Notes under the pieces: generated by a model
Databases searched by the model: none
What the model was told of the DNA's origin: nothing
What the model saw: the letters and a program-made list of their open reading frames with translations, nothing else
Translations under genes and position numbers: made by a program
Origin: Dichotomicrobium sp964540795
GTDB lineage: Bacteria; Pseudomonadota; Alphaproteobacteria; Rhizobiales; Rhodomicrobiaceae
Length of the DNA: 64,000 nt
NCBI GenBank assembly: GCA_964540795.1
Contig: CAZINX010000008.1
Location: 1-64,000, forward strand
Direction: 5' to 3'
Shown here: positions 17,974-26,874 of the stretch, piece after piece
How the letters are laid out: each line of letters starts with the position of its first letter
Numbering within the stretch: the stretch's first letter is position 1

Positions 17974-18599
17974 TGAGCGAGGCGAGCGCGGCCCGCAAGC
18001 TGGTGATCGCCAGCCACAACCCCGGCAAGGTGCGCGAAATCCGCGACCTGCTCAGCCCGCTCGGTTTTGACGTCATCTCGGCGGGCGAGGCCCGCGCGCC
18101 GGAGCCGGACGAGACCGGCCACACCTTCGCGCAGAACGCGCTCATCAAGGCGGAAGCCTGCCTGACGGCGACGGGCTTGCCGGCGCTCGCCGATGATTCC
18201 GGGCTGGAGGTCGACGCGCTGGGCGGCGCGCCGGGCATCTACGCCGCACGCTGGGCTGGCCCGGACAAGGACTTCCGAGCGGCGATGGAGCGCGTCGAGC
18301 GCGAACTGCAACAAGCCGGCGCGACCACGCCGGAAGCGCGCCGGGCCAACTTCGCCTGCGCGCTTGCTCTGGCGGGTGCCGACGACTGCTATCATATCTT
18401 CATCGGCCGGGTGTTCGGGCATCTGATCTGGCCGCCGCGCGGCGATCGCGGCTTTGGTTACGATCCGGTCTTTGTGCCGGAGGGGTATGACATCACCTTC
18501 GGCGAGATGGACCCGGAAGAGAAACACCGGATTTCGCATCGCGCGGCGGCCTTCGCCAAACTGGTCGCGCATCTGCGCCGCGCCGAAACGACGATATGA
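17973..18599 (+). CDS. rdgB: dITP/XTP pyrophosphatase (RdgB/HAM1)
   Basis: This 208-residue house-cleaning nucleotide pyrophosphatase hydrolyses ITP, dITP and XTP to monophosphates, keeping deaminated purines out of nucleic acids. The motif SHNPGKVREI near the N-terminus, FAQNALIKA, LADDSGLEVDALGGAPGIYAAR-type core (seen as ADDSGLEVDALGGAPG) and FGYDPVF are all present. The start ATG overlaps the rph stop by one base and the stop overlaps hemW as ATGA, so all three genes are translationally coupled. Confidence 0.97.
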   Translation: MSEASAARKLVIASHNPGKVREIRDLLSPLGFDVISAGEARAPEPDETGHTFAQNALIKAEACLTATGLPALADDSGLEVDALGGAPGIYAARWAGPDKDFRAAMERVERELQQAGATTPEARRANFACALALAGADDCYHIFIGRVFGHLIWPPRGDRGFGYDPVFVPEGYDITFGEMDPEEKHRISHRAAAFAKLVAHLRRAETTI

Positions 18600-19801
18600 G
18601 CATGACACAGCCCTTTGACGCGGGCTTCGGCATCTACGTTCACTGGCCCTATTGCGCGGCCAAGTGCCCCTATTGCGATTTCAACTCGCATGTGCCGCGC
18701 GGCGCGGTGGACGAGCGGCGCTATGCCGAGGCGATCATCCGCGAGTTGAAGCACTTCGCGGCGCTGACGCCGGGGCGGCGCGCCAACACGATCTTCTTCG
18801 GCGGCGGCACTCCGTCGCTCATGCGCCCGGAGACTGTTCGCACGGTGATCGAAGCGGTCGCCGCGCTCTGGCCGCTCGCAGCGGATGCCGAGATCACGCT
18901 GGAGGCCAATCCGTCAAGCGTCGAGGCCGCGCGCTTCGCCGGGTATCGCGCGGCGGGCGTCAATCGCGTTTCGCTCGGCGTGCAGTCGCTGCGGGACGGG
19001 GCGCTGCGGTTTCTGGGGCGGCTGCATTCGGCGGATCAGGCGCGTGACGCGGTCGCGGTGGCGCAGACGCATTTCGAGCGCGTGTCGATCGATCTGATCT
19101 ATGCGCGCCCTTGCCAGACCGTCGCGGCATGGCGCGAAGAGCTGCGCGAGGCGCTTGGCCTTGGCGTGCGGCACCTTTCGGCCTACCAGCTTACGATTGA
19201 GCCGGGTACGGCCTTTCATCGCCTGCATCAAGCCGGGAAGCTCGATACGCCGCCCGAGGATACGGCGACCGCGCTCTTCGCGGCGACACAGGATATTTGC
19301 GCCGAGGCCGGGCTTTCGGCCTATGAGGTCTCCAATCACGCCGCGCCGCGCGAGGAAAGCCTGCACAATCTGATCTACTGGCGCTACGGGGATTATGCCG
19401 GCGTGGGGCCGGGCGCGCATGGCCGGATCGGGTTGGCTGACGGCGCGCGCGCGGCGACGGAGACGCTGCGCGATCCGGCTCGCTGGCTCGCGCGAGTCGA
19501 AGGTAATGGCCACGGGATCGCGGCTCAGACGAAGCTCGCGCCGCTGGAGCAGGCTGAAGAGATGCTGCTGATGGGATTGCGGTTGGCCGAGGGGGTGTCG
19601 CTGGGGCGCCTGCGCGCGCTTGCCGGCCACGACGTCGCGCCCACCGCGCTCGAAGACATGCGCGCGCTCGGCTTGATCGCTCTCGGGGATGAGCGCGTGC
19701 GCGTCACGGAGGAGGGTTGGCTGTTGCTCAACCAGATTGCGCTCAAGCTCGCCGATGCTTTGCATCCGCTGGAAACCCGGGAAAGCGCGGCCACCGTCTA
19801 G
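18596..19801 (+). CDS. hemW: HemW-like radical SAM protein (heme chaperone)
   Basis: This 401-residue radical SAM protein of the HemN/HemW group carries C20-AAK-C24-PY-C27 in HWPYCAAKCPYCDFNSH. It lacks the fourth cysteine (CxxxCxxCxC) expected in true coproporphyrinogen III dehydrogenase HemN, so a heme-delivery role as for HemW is favoured. Further family features are FFGGGTPSLM, EANPSS and NRVSLGVQS. The first ATG overlaps the rdgB stop; a second ATG two codons later is possible. Its stop shares a CTAG with the stop of the opposing lipoprotein gene. Confidence 0.93.
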   Translation: MSMTQPFDAGFGIYVHWPYCAAKCPYCDFNSHVPRGAVDERRYAEAIIRELKHFAALTPGRRANTIFFGGGTPSLMRPETVRTVIEAVAALWPLAADAEITLEANPSSVEAARFAGYRAAGVNRVSLGVQSLRDGALRFLGRLHSADQARDAVAVAQTHFERVSIDLIYARPCQTVAAWREELREALGLGVRHLSAYQLTIEPGTAFHRLHQAGKLDTPPEDTATALFAATQDICAEAGLSAYEVSNHAAPREESLHNLIYWRYGDYAGVGPGAHGRIGLADGARAATETLRDPARWLARVEGNGHGIAAQTKLAPLEQAEEMLLMGLRLAEGVSLGRLRALAGHDVAPTALEDMRALGLIALGDERVRVTEEGWLLLNQIALKLADALHPLETRESAATV

Positions 19802-21063
19802 AACTGCGCGCCGGCGAAAGTGCGCGGCGCTTCATCGACGACTTGCGCCCCGAAACGCTGGACCTCCAGGATCGCCAGCCCGCGCTGGGACAGGCCATTG
19901 TCCCGCAAGCGGAACAGCCCGTCTACGCCGGAAAAGCCGCTGTCCCGCGTCAGCCGGTCGGCGGCGTAGCGCTTGCCCCTCGATCCGTCCGAAAGCGTCG
20001 CCGCAAGGCTCACCGCATCATAAGCCAAGCTCGCCAGGCGCGGCGGCGGATCGCCGTAGGTCTCGACATAGCGCTTGGTGAAGTCCTGCCAGCCACTCGG
20101 ATCGGCCGCCGGGAACCATGCGCCGCGCAACGGCTTCTCCCGGCCGATGCCGGAGTAGTCCCAGCCGTTGGAGCCGATGATCTGGATCGCTGCGGTATCG
20201 ACCTCGAAATAGGGCAAGAGCGGCGCGAGCGCGGGCAGCGTGTCCGAACTGCCGGGCATGAACAGCGCATCGAACTGCGGCGGCTGTTCATCGCCCTTCT
20301 TGGCCAGCGCGGCGACCTGCTCCACCGGCTTGAGCATACTGTTGGCGTCCGGCTTGTAGGTCTGCAGCGCCACGATCTGCCCGCCGGTATCGCGCACGGC
20401 CGTCTCGAATGCCTCCTGCATGATCTGGCCAAACGCATTCTCCGGGATCAGCGCAGCGAAGCGCCGGCGCCCCTGCGTCATCGCGTAGGAGACCATCCGG
20501 CGCACTTCGCTGCCCGCAAGGAAGCTCAGCAGGTAGACGCCGTCGCCCGCAACCTTGCGGTTGCTCGAAAAGGCGATGACCGGCACGCCCGCCTTGCGCG
20601 CGACCGGGGCCGCGCCTTGCACCGCCTCGGCGAAAAGCGGGCCGATGATCAGTTCCGCGCCTTCCTGCACCGCCTGCTCGGCGGCGGCCTTCGCGCCGTC
20701 CGGCGTGCCCTGCGTGTCCTTCGTCATCAACTGAAGCTCGGGGTTCTTGAAGTCGAACAGCGCCAGTTCGCCGGCGCGTTTCATCGCCTCGGCGATCTTG
20801 CTCGTGTTGCCATCGGCCGAGAGCGGCAGCAGAACCGCGACCTTTATGGAGGGGCGCTTGCGCGCGGCGTTGCGCTGCGCATCAACCGGTCCGGCGACCT
20901 CAGTTTCGGGCATCGAACCGGGGCCGCCCACCGTGCATCCGCCCAGCGCCAGCGCCGCGATGAACAGCGCGAAGAGCGCCCACGGCCGCCTGCGCGATTT
21001 GGCAAAAGCATTGGCGGCGGGACGCGGCGCAAGGCCGGCGCTTGAACGGGCGGTGGCTGGCAT
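19798..21063 (-). CDS. LpoA-like periplasmic-binding lipoprotein (penicillin-binding protein activator family)
   Basis: This 421-residue outer-membrane lipoprotein candidate has an Arg-rich N-terminus, a hydrophobic segment and lipobox LGGC with C43. It then has a type I periplasmic-binding fold (VAVLLPLSADGNTSKIAEAM, ELIIGPLFAEAV, VPVIAFSSN, SLAYDAVSLAATL), as in ABC substrate-binding proteins and in the C-terminal domain of LpoA, which activates PBP1a. In alphaproteobacteria such proteins are usually found beside rsmI, as here, where they diverge. The ATG at 21063 follows AAGGGAC. A PBP-activating role is inferred from family and context. Confidence 0.85.
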   Translation of the reverse strand: MPATARSSAGLAPRPAANAFAKSRRRPWALFALFIAALALGGCTVGGPGSMPETEVAGPVDAQRNAARKRPSIKVAVLLPLSADGNTSKIAEAMKRAGELALFDFKNPELQLMTKDTQGTPDGAKAAAEQAVQEGAELIIGPLFAEAVQGAAPVARKAGVPVIAFSSNRKVAGDGVYLLSFLAGSEVRRMVSYAMTQGRRRFAALIPENAFGQIMQEAFETAVRDTGGQIVALQTYKPDANSMLKPVEQVAALAKKGDEQPPQFDALFMPGSSDTLPALAPLLPYFEVDTAAIQIIGSNGWDYSGIGREKPLRGAWFPAADPSGWQDFTKRYVETYGDPPPRLASLAYDAVSLAATLSDGSRGKRYAADRLTRDSGFSGVDGLFRLRDNGLSQRGLAILEVQRFGAQVVDEAPRTFAGAQF

Positions 21064-21245
21064 CAAGTCCCTTGCGGATGCGGTGTTATGGCGTACTGGC
21101 CCCTAGAGAGCGGCGCTTGCCGCATGGCGCGGCTGCGCGAATCGCCGTGAACGAGAGCAGAGAGCTATGGCTCCTTTGTGGCGGCAGCGGCGCTGGCGTG
21201 ACGCGAGGTTTCGCTTCGGCGACAAGGCTATGATACCTGATTTCC

Positions 21246-22169
21246 ATGAGTGCGAATGAGGATAGCGCGGCGCGCGATGCGCGGATTGGCAACCGCGCCG
21301 CAAGCCAGCTCGATGCGCTACTGGACCAGCGATTGCCGCCGGGCCTGCACATCGTTGCAACGCCGATCGGCAATCTTGGCGATATCAGCCTTCGCGCGCT
21401 CGCCGCGCTGGCCAGCGCCGACCGGTTGCTGTGCGAGGACACCCGGCGCGCGCGCAAGCTGCTGTCGCATTACGGGATCAGGCGGGAACTGCGCGTCTAT
21501 GAGGAACACAGCGCCGAGCGTATGCGCCCGCAGGTGCTCGAATGGTTGCGCGCGGGCGAGTCCGTCGCGCTTATATCAGATGCCGGTACGCCGCTGATCT
21601 CCGATCCGGGCTTCAAGCTCGTGCGCGAGGCGGTTGCGGCCGGCCTGCCGGTGTTCACGGTACCAGGGCCGGTGGCGGCGGTGGCGGCGCTGACGGTCAG
21701 CGGGCTGCCAACAGACAGCTTCTTCTTCGCGGGATTTCTGCCGTCGAAGGCGGCCGCGCGGCGCCAGCGGCTGAGCGAGCTGGCGGAAGTCGGCGCAACC
21801 CTTGTCTTTTATGAGAGCCCGGCCCGGCTGATGGCCGTCCTGCGCGACGTCGCCGACACGCTGGGCGAGCGGGCTGTGGTCATCGCGCGCGAGCTGACCA
21901 AGCGGTTCGAGACCCATTATCGCGGCACGGCAGAGAAGCTGCTCGCGGAGCTGGAAGGCCAAACGCTCAAAGGGGAGATTGTTGTGCTCGTGGAGCCGGC
22001 GACGGCGCAAGGCGAGGTGAGTGATGAGCTGATTATGCAACAGGTTGAGCGGGCGATGCTGTCGATGAGCCCGCGAGATGCTGTTCGATGGGTTGCGGAT
22101 GTGTTAAAAGTTCAACGTAAGCGTGTTTATGATTTGATGGTGGCGCAGGGCAAGAACCATAAATCCTGA
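21246..22169 (+). CDS. rsmI: 16S rRNA 2'-O-ribose C1402 methyltransferase
   Basis: This 307-residue tetrapyrrole-methylase-fold enzyme methylates the ribose of C1402 in 16S rRNA. It shows LHIVATPIGNLGDISLRAL, LLCEDTRRARKLLSHYGI, LISDAGTPLISDPGFKLV and VPGPVAAVAALTVSGLP, all diagnostic, and the C-terminal helical extension (SPRDAVRWVADVLKVQRKR). It diverges from the LpoA-like gene and is followed by yraN, the arrangement seen in many proteobacteria. Confidence 0.97.
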   Translation: MSANEDSAARDARIGNRAASQLDALLDQRLPPGLHIVATPIGNLGDISLRALAALASADRLLCEDTRRARKLLSHYGIRRELRVYEEHSAERMRPQVLEWLRAGESVALISDAGTPLISDPGFKLVREAVAAGLPVFTVPGPVAAVAALTVSGLPTDSFFFAGFLPSKAAARRQRLSELAEVGATLVFYESPARLMAVLRDVADTLGERAVVIARELTKRFETHYRGTAEKLLAELEGQTLKGEIVVLVEPATAQGEVSDELIMQQVERAMLSMSPRDAVRWVADVLKVQRKRVYDLMVAQGKNHKS

Positions 22170-22334
22170 GCGGTGGGGACGGTCGGAGCGTTGACGCGAC
22201 GGGCGCGTTGAGGTGGCCGGTGCGTGGCAACCAGGTTGAGGTTGCCCGCCAGCGGCGACCGATGTGGGGGGTCTCATCGTTCGACGCGTGCGGGCCGTTC
22301 GCCAGGGAAGCTTGCCTTTGGATCAAGGCAACGG

Positions 22335-22799
22335 ATGCGCAAACTGCATTTGAGCGAGGTCATGCTTAAGATTGAACGTGAAGGGACAGCCGGTGAGGGG
22401 AATGGCGCCAATCATGGCCCAGGACCAGAGGCGAAGCGGCGGAAAGCCGGTTCATCTTACACCAAGGGCGTCGACGCTGAGGCGCTCGCCGCGCGGATCC
22501 TCCAGCGCAAGGGGTTTCGTATGCTGGATCGGCGGTACCGGACAGCCGCGGGCGAGCTTGATCTTGTGATGGCGGGGCGCGGGAGGCTCGCCTTCGTGGA
22601 GGTCAAACGCCGCGCTTCAAGGGCCGCAGCAGGCGAGTCCATCACGGCGCGGCAGCAAGTGCGCATGACGGGCGCGGCGGAAATCTGGCTTCAGGAGCAT
22701 CCCGAATACGCCGACCGGGACATTACTTTCGACGCAGTGCTGATCTCTCCGCGAGCGGCCCCTCAACATATCCCCGACGCCTTCAGGCCTGAGGCATAG
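22335..22799 (+). CDS. YraN family (UPF0102) protein, predicted nuclease
   Basis: This 154-residue protein has the UPF0102/YraN core from about residue 40: GSSYTKGVDAEALAARIL, GELDLVMAG (73-81) and LAFVEVKRR (85-93). The D76 and ExK pattern resembles restriction-endonuclease-like folds, and the cellular role is unknown. The first 40 residues are not part of the usual family. ATG 22335 is preceded by AAGG at six bases; ATG 22362 is an alternative that removes part of this extra segment. The 3' end overlaps the opposing MATE gene by 17 bases. Confidence 0.85.
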   Translation: MRKLHLSEVMLKIEREGTAGEGNGANHGPGPEAKRRKAGSSYTKGVDAEALAARILQRKGFRMLDRRYRTAAGELDLVMAGRGRLAFVEVKRRASRAAAGESITARQQVRMTGAAEIWLQEHPEYADRDITFDAVLISPRAAPQHIPDAFRPEA

Positions 22800-24096
22800 C
22801 GGCGTCTGCCCTCGCGCGGGCAAAGGCATCGCGCTTCAGCGCGGGAAAACGAACGGCGAGCGTCAGCGCGCGCACGATGAACAGGATCATCAGCGCGGCC
22901 CACAGCCCGTGATTGCCGAATGACGGAGTGAGCGCAGCCCAGGCGAGCATATAGACCGCAAGACTCACCAGCATCATGTTGCGCATGTCGCGGGTGCGGG
23001 TAGCGCCGATGAAGATGCCGTCAAGCTGAAAGCAGGCGACGCCGATGACCGGCGCGACCGCGGCCCAGATGAGGTATTCCCGCGCCACCGCCCGCACCGC
23101 CTCGTTGACACTCATGGCGTCAATCACGCTGCCGCCGCCCTGCAAGAACACTGCGCCAACAATGCCGCTCAGCGCCGCCGCCCAGATCGATGAGAGCCGC
23201 ACCGCCTCGGCGAAGCGCGCCGGGTTGCGCGCGCCGACGGCCTTGCCGGTCAACGCCTCGGTGGCATAGGCGACGCCGTCGAGGAAATAGGCCGAGACTG
23301 ACAGGAAATGCATCAGGATGGCGTTGGCCGCAAGGATCAGGTCGCTGGCACGTGCGCCCTGCGCGGTGAAGAAAGAGAAGGCGAACAGCAGGCTCAGCGT
23401 GCGGATCATGATGTCGCCATTGACGGCGATCATGCGCCGGAGCTTTGCGGCATTGAACACGCGCCAGAGCCGAATCCGCAGGCCGCGCGCCGGGCGCAAC
23501 GCGACCGCCAGCCCGACAAGCGCTGCGCCCGTCTCCGCGATCAGCGTGCCCGCCGCCACGCCGGCCACACCCCAGCCGAAGCCGAGCACGAAAAGCGAAT
23601 CGAGACCGATATTCGTGAGGTTGAGCAGCAGTTGCAGCCGGAACGCCATGCCCGCGCGGCCCAGCCCGATGAACCAGCCCACCAGCGCGTAGTTCGCCAG
23701 CGCCGCCGGCGCGCTCCAGATGCGGATGGCGAAATAGGCGCGCGCGGCTTCATCGACCTCGGGCGATGCGCCCATGAGCGCGAAGGCCGCTTCGGCGATC
23801 GGCCACTGCAAGAGAATGATCGCCGTACCGGCCGCGCCCGCCACCAGCAGCGCGCGATAGAGCGTGGCCATCACCTCGCGGTTGCGCTCAGCGCCGCTGG
23901 CCTGCGCGGTCAGGCCGGTCGTGCCCATGCGCAGGAAGCCAAAGGCCCAGTAGAAGAACGTGAAGATGGTCGCGCCGACGGCGACCGCGCCGATCAGATG
24001 CGCCGTGCCGAGCTGGCCGATCACGGCGGTGTCCACCGCGCCGATCAGCGGCGTCGTGACGTTGGAGAAGATCATCGGCAGCGCGATCGCCAGCAC
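22783..24096 (-). CDS. MATE family efflux transporter (DinF-like), start codon unclear
   Basis: This protein has at least 437 residues and about 12 hydrophobic segments in two similar halves, matching MATE exporters of the DinF branch (LAIALPMIFSNVTTPLIGAVDTAVIG at the N-terminus, split by the usual pattern). Such pumps use H+ or Na+ gradients to expel cationic or lipid-like compounds. The annotated GTG start at 24096 has no ribosome-binding site. A perfect AAGGGAGG (24160-24153) instead points to position 24147, where the in-frame codon is GTA followed by TTASTDQPAARLRHRD and then the GTG codon. The natural start may be a mutated GTG. The 3' end overlaps yraN. Confidence 0.88.
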   Translation of the reverse strand: MLAIALPMIFSNVTTPLIGAVDTAVIGQLGTAHLIGAVAVGATIFTFFYWAFGFLRMGTTGLTAQASGAERNREVMATLYRALLVAGAAGTAIILLQWPIAEAAFALMGASPEVDEAARAYFAIRIWSAPAALANYALVGWFIGLGRAGMAFRLQLLLNLTNIGLDSLFVLGFGWGVAGVAAGTLIAETGAALVGLAVALRPARGLRIRLWRVFNAAKLRRMIAVNGDIMIRTLSLLFAFSFFTAQGARASDLILAANAILMHFLSVSAYFLDGVAYATEALTGKAVGARNPARFAEAVRLSSIWAAALSGIVGAVFLQGGGSVIDAMSVNEAVRAVAREYLIWAAVAPVIGVACFQLDGIFIGATRTRDMRNMMLVSLAVYMLAWAALTPSFGNHGLWAALMILFIVRALTLAVRFPALKRDAFARARADAAMPQA

Positions 24097-24325
24097 GTCG
24101 CGATGGCGCAGGCGCGCCGCGGGTTGATCGGTGCTGGCCGTGGTTACGCTGTCCTCCCTTCAGATGGGCCGGAGTGTCGGGATGCTCACCGGTGATTTAG
24201 CACGCCCTGCCGAACCTTGCGTGCGGCGTCCCGCATAGCCGTTAAGCGCGCTAAGAGGATCACGCAAATGAGTCGTTCGGCATTCTGCGCTGAAGAAGCG
24301 TCAATGGATGTCGGTGGGGCCTGGA

Positions 24326-24401
<76 letters not shown>

Positions 24402-24412
24402 CACCTGCCTTC

Positions 24413-24441
24413 CAAATACTCGCATTGAGGCCGTCATGCAA
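24413..24441 (-). promoter_or_regulatory. Promoter of tRNA-Thr
   Basis: TTGCAT (24441-24436) and TATTTG (24418-24413) are spaced by 17 bases on the minus strand, placing a start a few bases before the mature tRNA 5' end at 24401. Confidence 0.6.
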
Positions 24442-24601
24442 GCACGCGCCGGGGATTTCGCGGGTGGCGCCCGCCTGCGACGCCTCGGGGCGCCGGGCCG
24501 TGTCCGCGCGCGGGCGGGAAAATTCCTGTCGCGCCGCGATCCATTAAGCTTTAGATACCCCTGCCGCGCCGGGGAATTTTTGAAAAAATGGGAGTTCATT
24601 G

Positions 24602-25057
24602 ATGCTCTGGGTTTACCTGCCGGTCATGCTGCTCGCCGCCATTGCGGCTCTGCAGCCGGACCAGAGCGCTGCCGCCGACGATCTGCCCGACCTCGTTATC
24701 CGCTCCGTGGAGCTTGAGGCCACGGGCAAATGCAATGCGTTCCAGCCGATCGTGACGGGGACGCTGGTTATCAAGAACATCTCGGATGTCCGCGCGCCGC
24801 TGGTGGTCGATGCGCCGCTGTTCGAGGTGTTCGACGTCGATGACCGCAGCTTTTTCGACAAGGACTTCCGCCCGCTGGAATCGCTTGCGCCGGGCGAGAC
24901 GGCGACCGCGCGCGTGCGCGTCGGCGCATTTCGCGTTAAGGATGGCTTGACCGGCGTTCGCCGCTTCGTCGCGATCGCCGACCCGGAAGACCGTATCGAA
25001 GAAAGCAACGAGCGGAACAATTCCTATTTCGTGCGCGTTCGCGTGAACTGCCCCTGA
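24602..25057 (+). CDS. Secreted CARDB-like protein
   Basis: This 151-residue protein has a signal peptide (MLWVYLPVMLLAAIAALQ, cleavage near SAAA-DD) and one beta-sandwich domain of the CARDB type: DLVIRSVELEATGKC, GTLVIKNISDVRAPL, LAPGETATARVRVG, and the closing DPEDRIEESNERNNSY, a hallmark of this adhesion-related fold. It is probably periplasmic or surface-exposed. Two cysteines near the ends (GKCNAF and the final VNCP) could form a disulfide. GGGAG lies about eight bases before the ATG. It is monocistronic, ending at a strong terminator. Confidence 0.75.
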   Translation: MLWVYLPVMLLAAIAALQPDQSAAADDLPDLVIRSVELEATGKCNAFQPIVTGTLVIKNISDVRAPLVVDAPLFEVFDVDDRSFFDKDFRPLESLAPGETATARVRVGAFRVKDGLTGVRRFVAIADPEDRIEESNERNNSYFVRVRVNCP

Positions 25058-25081
25058 CGCGGGGCCACTGCTTGTCGCGCC

Positions 25082-25115
25082 GCGCCGGGGCCTCGCGCTC
25101 CGGCGCATTCTTTTT
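25082..25115 (+). terminator. Intrinsic terminator after the CARDB-like gene
   Basis: GCGCCGG (25082-25088) pairs with CCGGCGC (25100-25106), with further pairs inside, and the stem is followed by ATTCTTTTT. This is a standard rho-independent terminator 25 bases past the stop codon. Confidence 0.65.
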
Positions 25116-25207
25116 GAGCCTTGTGAGACGGTCCAGCGAGTCTCACGTATTCAGCGGAAGCGACGTCGATTTTCACGCCGTTCACCTGCCGCAAGGTCCG
25201 CTACCCG

Positions 25208-26635
25208 ATGTCCAACGACAGTTCGCTGGAGCCAACCCGCACGCCGCCACCCCCGTCCGGGCCGCCGCAGCCCGAGCGCGGCACGTTCACGCGCGGCTCG
25301 ACCATGCGGCACATCCTGGTGATGAGCGGCTCGTCGGGCATCGGCCTGATGGCAGTGTTTCTCGTCGACTTCGCTGATCTTTACTTCCTCGGGTTACTCG
25401 GCGAGATCGAGGTGGCCGCGGCAATCGGCTATGCCGGCTCGGTGCTGTTCTTCACCGTCGCGCTGGGCGTGGCGCTCTCCATCGCGGCGACGGCGCTTGT
25501 TTCGCCCGCGCTGGGGGCGGGCAAGAAGCCGCGCGCCCGCCGCCGGGCCGTCAACGCGCTGATCTTCGCCGTCGCAGCGGGATCAGTCCTGTCGCTCGCT
25601 CTGTGGATCAGCGTGCCGGTGCTGCTCGGCTGGCTGGGCGCGGAGGGCCGGGCCTTTGAGTTGGCGACGTCTTACCTGCGCATCGTGCTGGTCTCGACCC
25701 CGCTTCTGGTGGTGGGCATGAGCTGCGCGGCGCTGTTGCGCTCGGTGGGCGACGCCAAGCGCGCGATGTATGTCACGCTTTCGGGCGCGATCATCAACGG
25801 GCTGCTCGACCCGGTTTTCATTTTCGCGCTTGGGTTGGGCGTGGACGGCGCGGCGATCGCCTCGGCGCTGGCACGCGCGACGATGGCGGTGGTCGGGCTT
25901 CACGGGGTCGTGCTCGTGCATGGGCTGCTGGCGTATCCGAAGTTCAGCCGGTTCTGGCCGGATGCGCTAACGATCGCGGGGGTGGCCGCGCCGGTGGCGC
26001 TCACCAACCTCGCCACGCCGATCGCCAATGCCTATGTCACCTCGTCGATGGCGCCGTTCGGCGTCAGCGCCGTGGCGGGCTGGGCCGTGCTGAGCCGGCT
26101 GATCCCGGTCTCCTTCGCGGGAATTTTCGCGCTGTCCGGCGCGATCGGGCCGGTGTTGGGTCAGAACCTCGGCGCGCGCAAATATGCGCGGCTGCGGCAG
26201 GCCTTCGTGAACGGCGTGACCGTTGTGCTGCTTTATGCTCTTTTTGTGTGGGCCATTCTCGCGAGCTTTCACGAGATCATTGCGCACGCTTTCAACGCGC
26301 GCGGCGACGCGGCCGAAGTGATCGCCTTTTTCTGCGTCTGGCTCAGTCCGGGGTTCGGCGTACTGGGTCTGTTGTTCATGTCGAACGCCGCCTTCAACAA
26401 TCTCGGCCGGCCGCAGTACGCGACGGTTCTCAACTGGGGCCGCGCGACGCTCGGCACGATGCTGCCGGTGTCGATCGCCAGCCAGTACTTCGGGCCTTAT
26501 GGCGTGCTCGGCGGGCAGGTGCTCGGCGGCATGACCTTCGGGATCGTCGCGGCGACGGCGTGTTATTTCTACATCTGCGGTCTGGAGCGCGCCGCGACCG
26601 GAGCGCCTTCCGCGAAGGCCGCGCCGGCGGAATAG
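25208..26635 (+). CDS. MATE family efflux transporter (NorM-like)
   Basis: This 475-residue protein has about 12 hydrophobic segments after a Pro-rich 30-residue cytoplasmic start (TPPPPSGPPQPERG). It begins MRHILVMSGSSGIGLMAVFLVDFADLYFL, has a pseudo-twofold repeat, and carries the family-typical GLALSIAATALVSPALGAG-like turn (seen as ALSIAATALVSPALGAGKK) and GPVLGQNLGARKY in the second half. It is distinct in sequence from the MATE gene at 22.8-24.1 kb and faces the other way. The substrate cannot be read from the sequence. It may be cotranscribed with nothing; 150 bases precede it. Confidence 0.9.
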   Translation: MSNDSSLEPTRTPPPPSGPPQPERGTFTRGSTMRHILVMSGSSGIGLMAVFLVDFADLYFLGLLGEIEVAAAIGYAGSVLFFTVALGVALSIAATALVSPALGAGKKPRARRRAVNALIFAVAAGSVLSLALWISVPVLLGWLGAEGRAFELATSYLRIVLVSTPLLVVGMSCAALLRSVGDAKRAMYVTLSGAIINGLLDPVFIFALGLGVDGAAIASALARATMAVVGLHGVVLVHGLLAYPKFSRFWPDALTIAGVAAPVALTNLATPIANAYVTSSMAPFGVSAVAGWAVLSRLIPVSFAGIFALSGAIGPVLGQNLGARKYARLRQAFVNGVTVVLLYALFVWAILASFHEIIAHAFNARGDAAEVIAFFCVWLSPGFGVLGLLFMSNAAFNNLGRPQYATVLNWGRATLGTMLPVSIASQYFGPYGVLGGQVLGGMTFGIVAATACYFYICGLERAATGAPSAKAAPAE

Positions 26636-26874
26636 GCCGGCGGATCGTTGCGTCATTGCAACAGTCGGCAGAACTTTCCCACTTGGCCTGTTTATGATCC
26701 GCGCGGTTTTAACACAACCTTGCCGCGAACCATTACCATCGTGCTCGAAGGTGTGATTCGCATCTCTCCAAGTTCCCTGCGTCGATGCGGTTTGTGCTGC
26801 GTGCGCGTTAACCGAATGCCGCGCCGAGATAGCGCGGGCGCTAGAACCATCTCGACAGAACGGGAAGCGAACCC

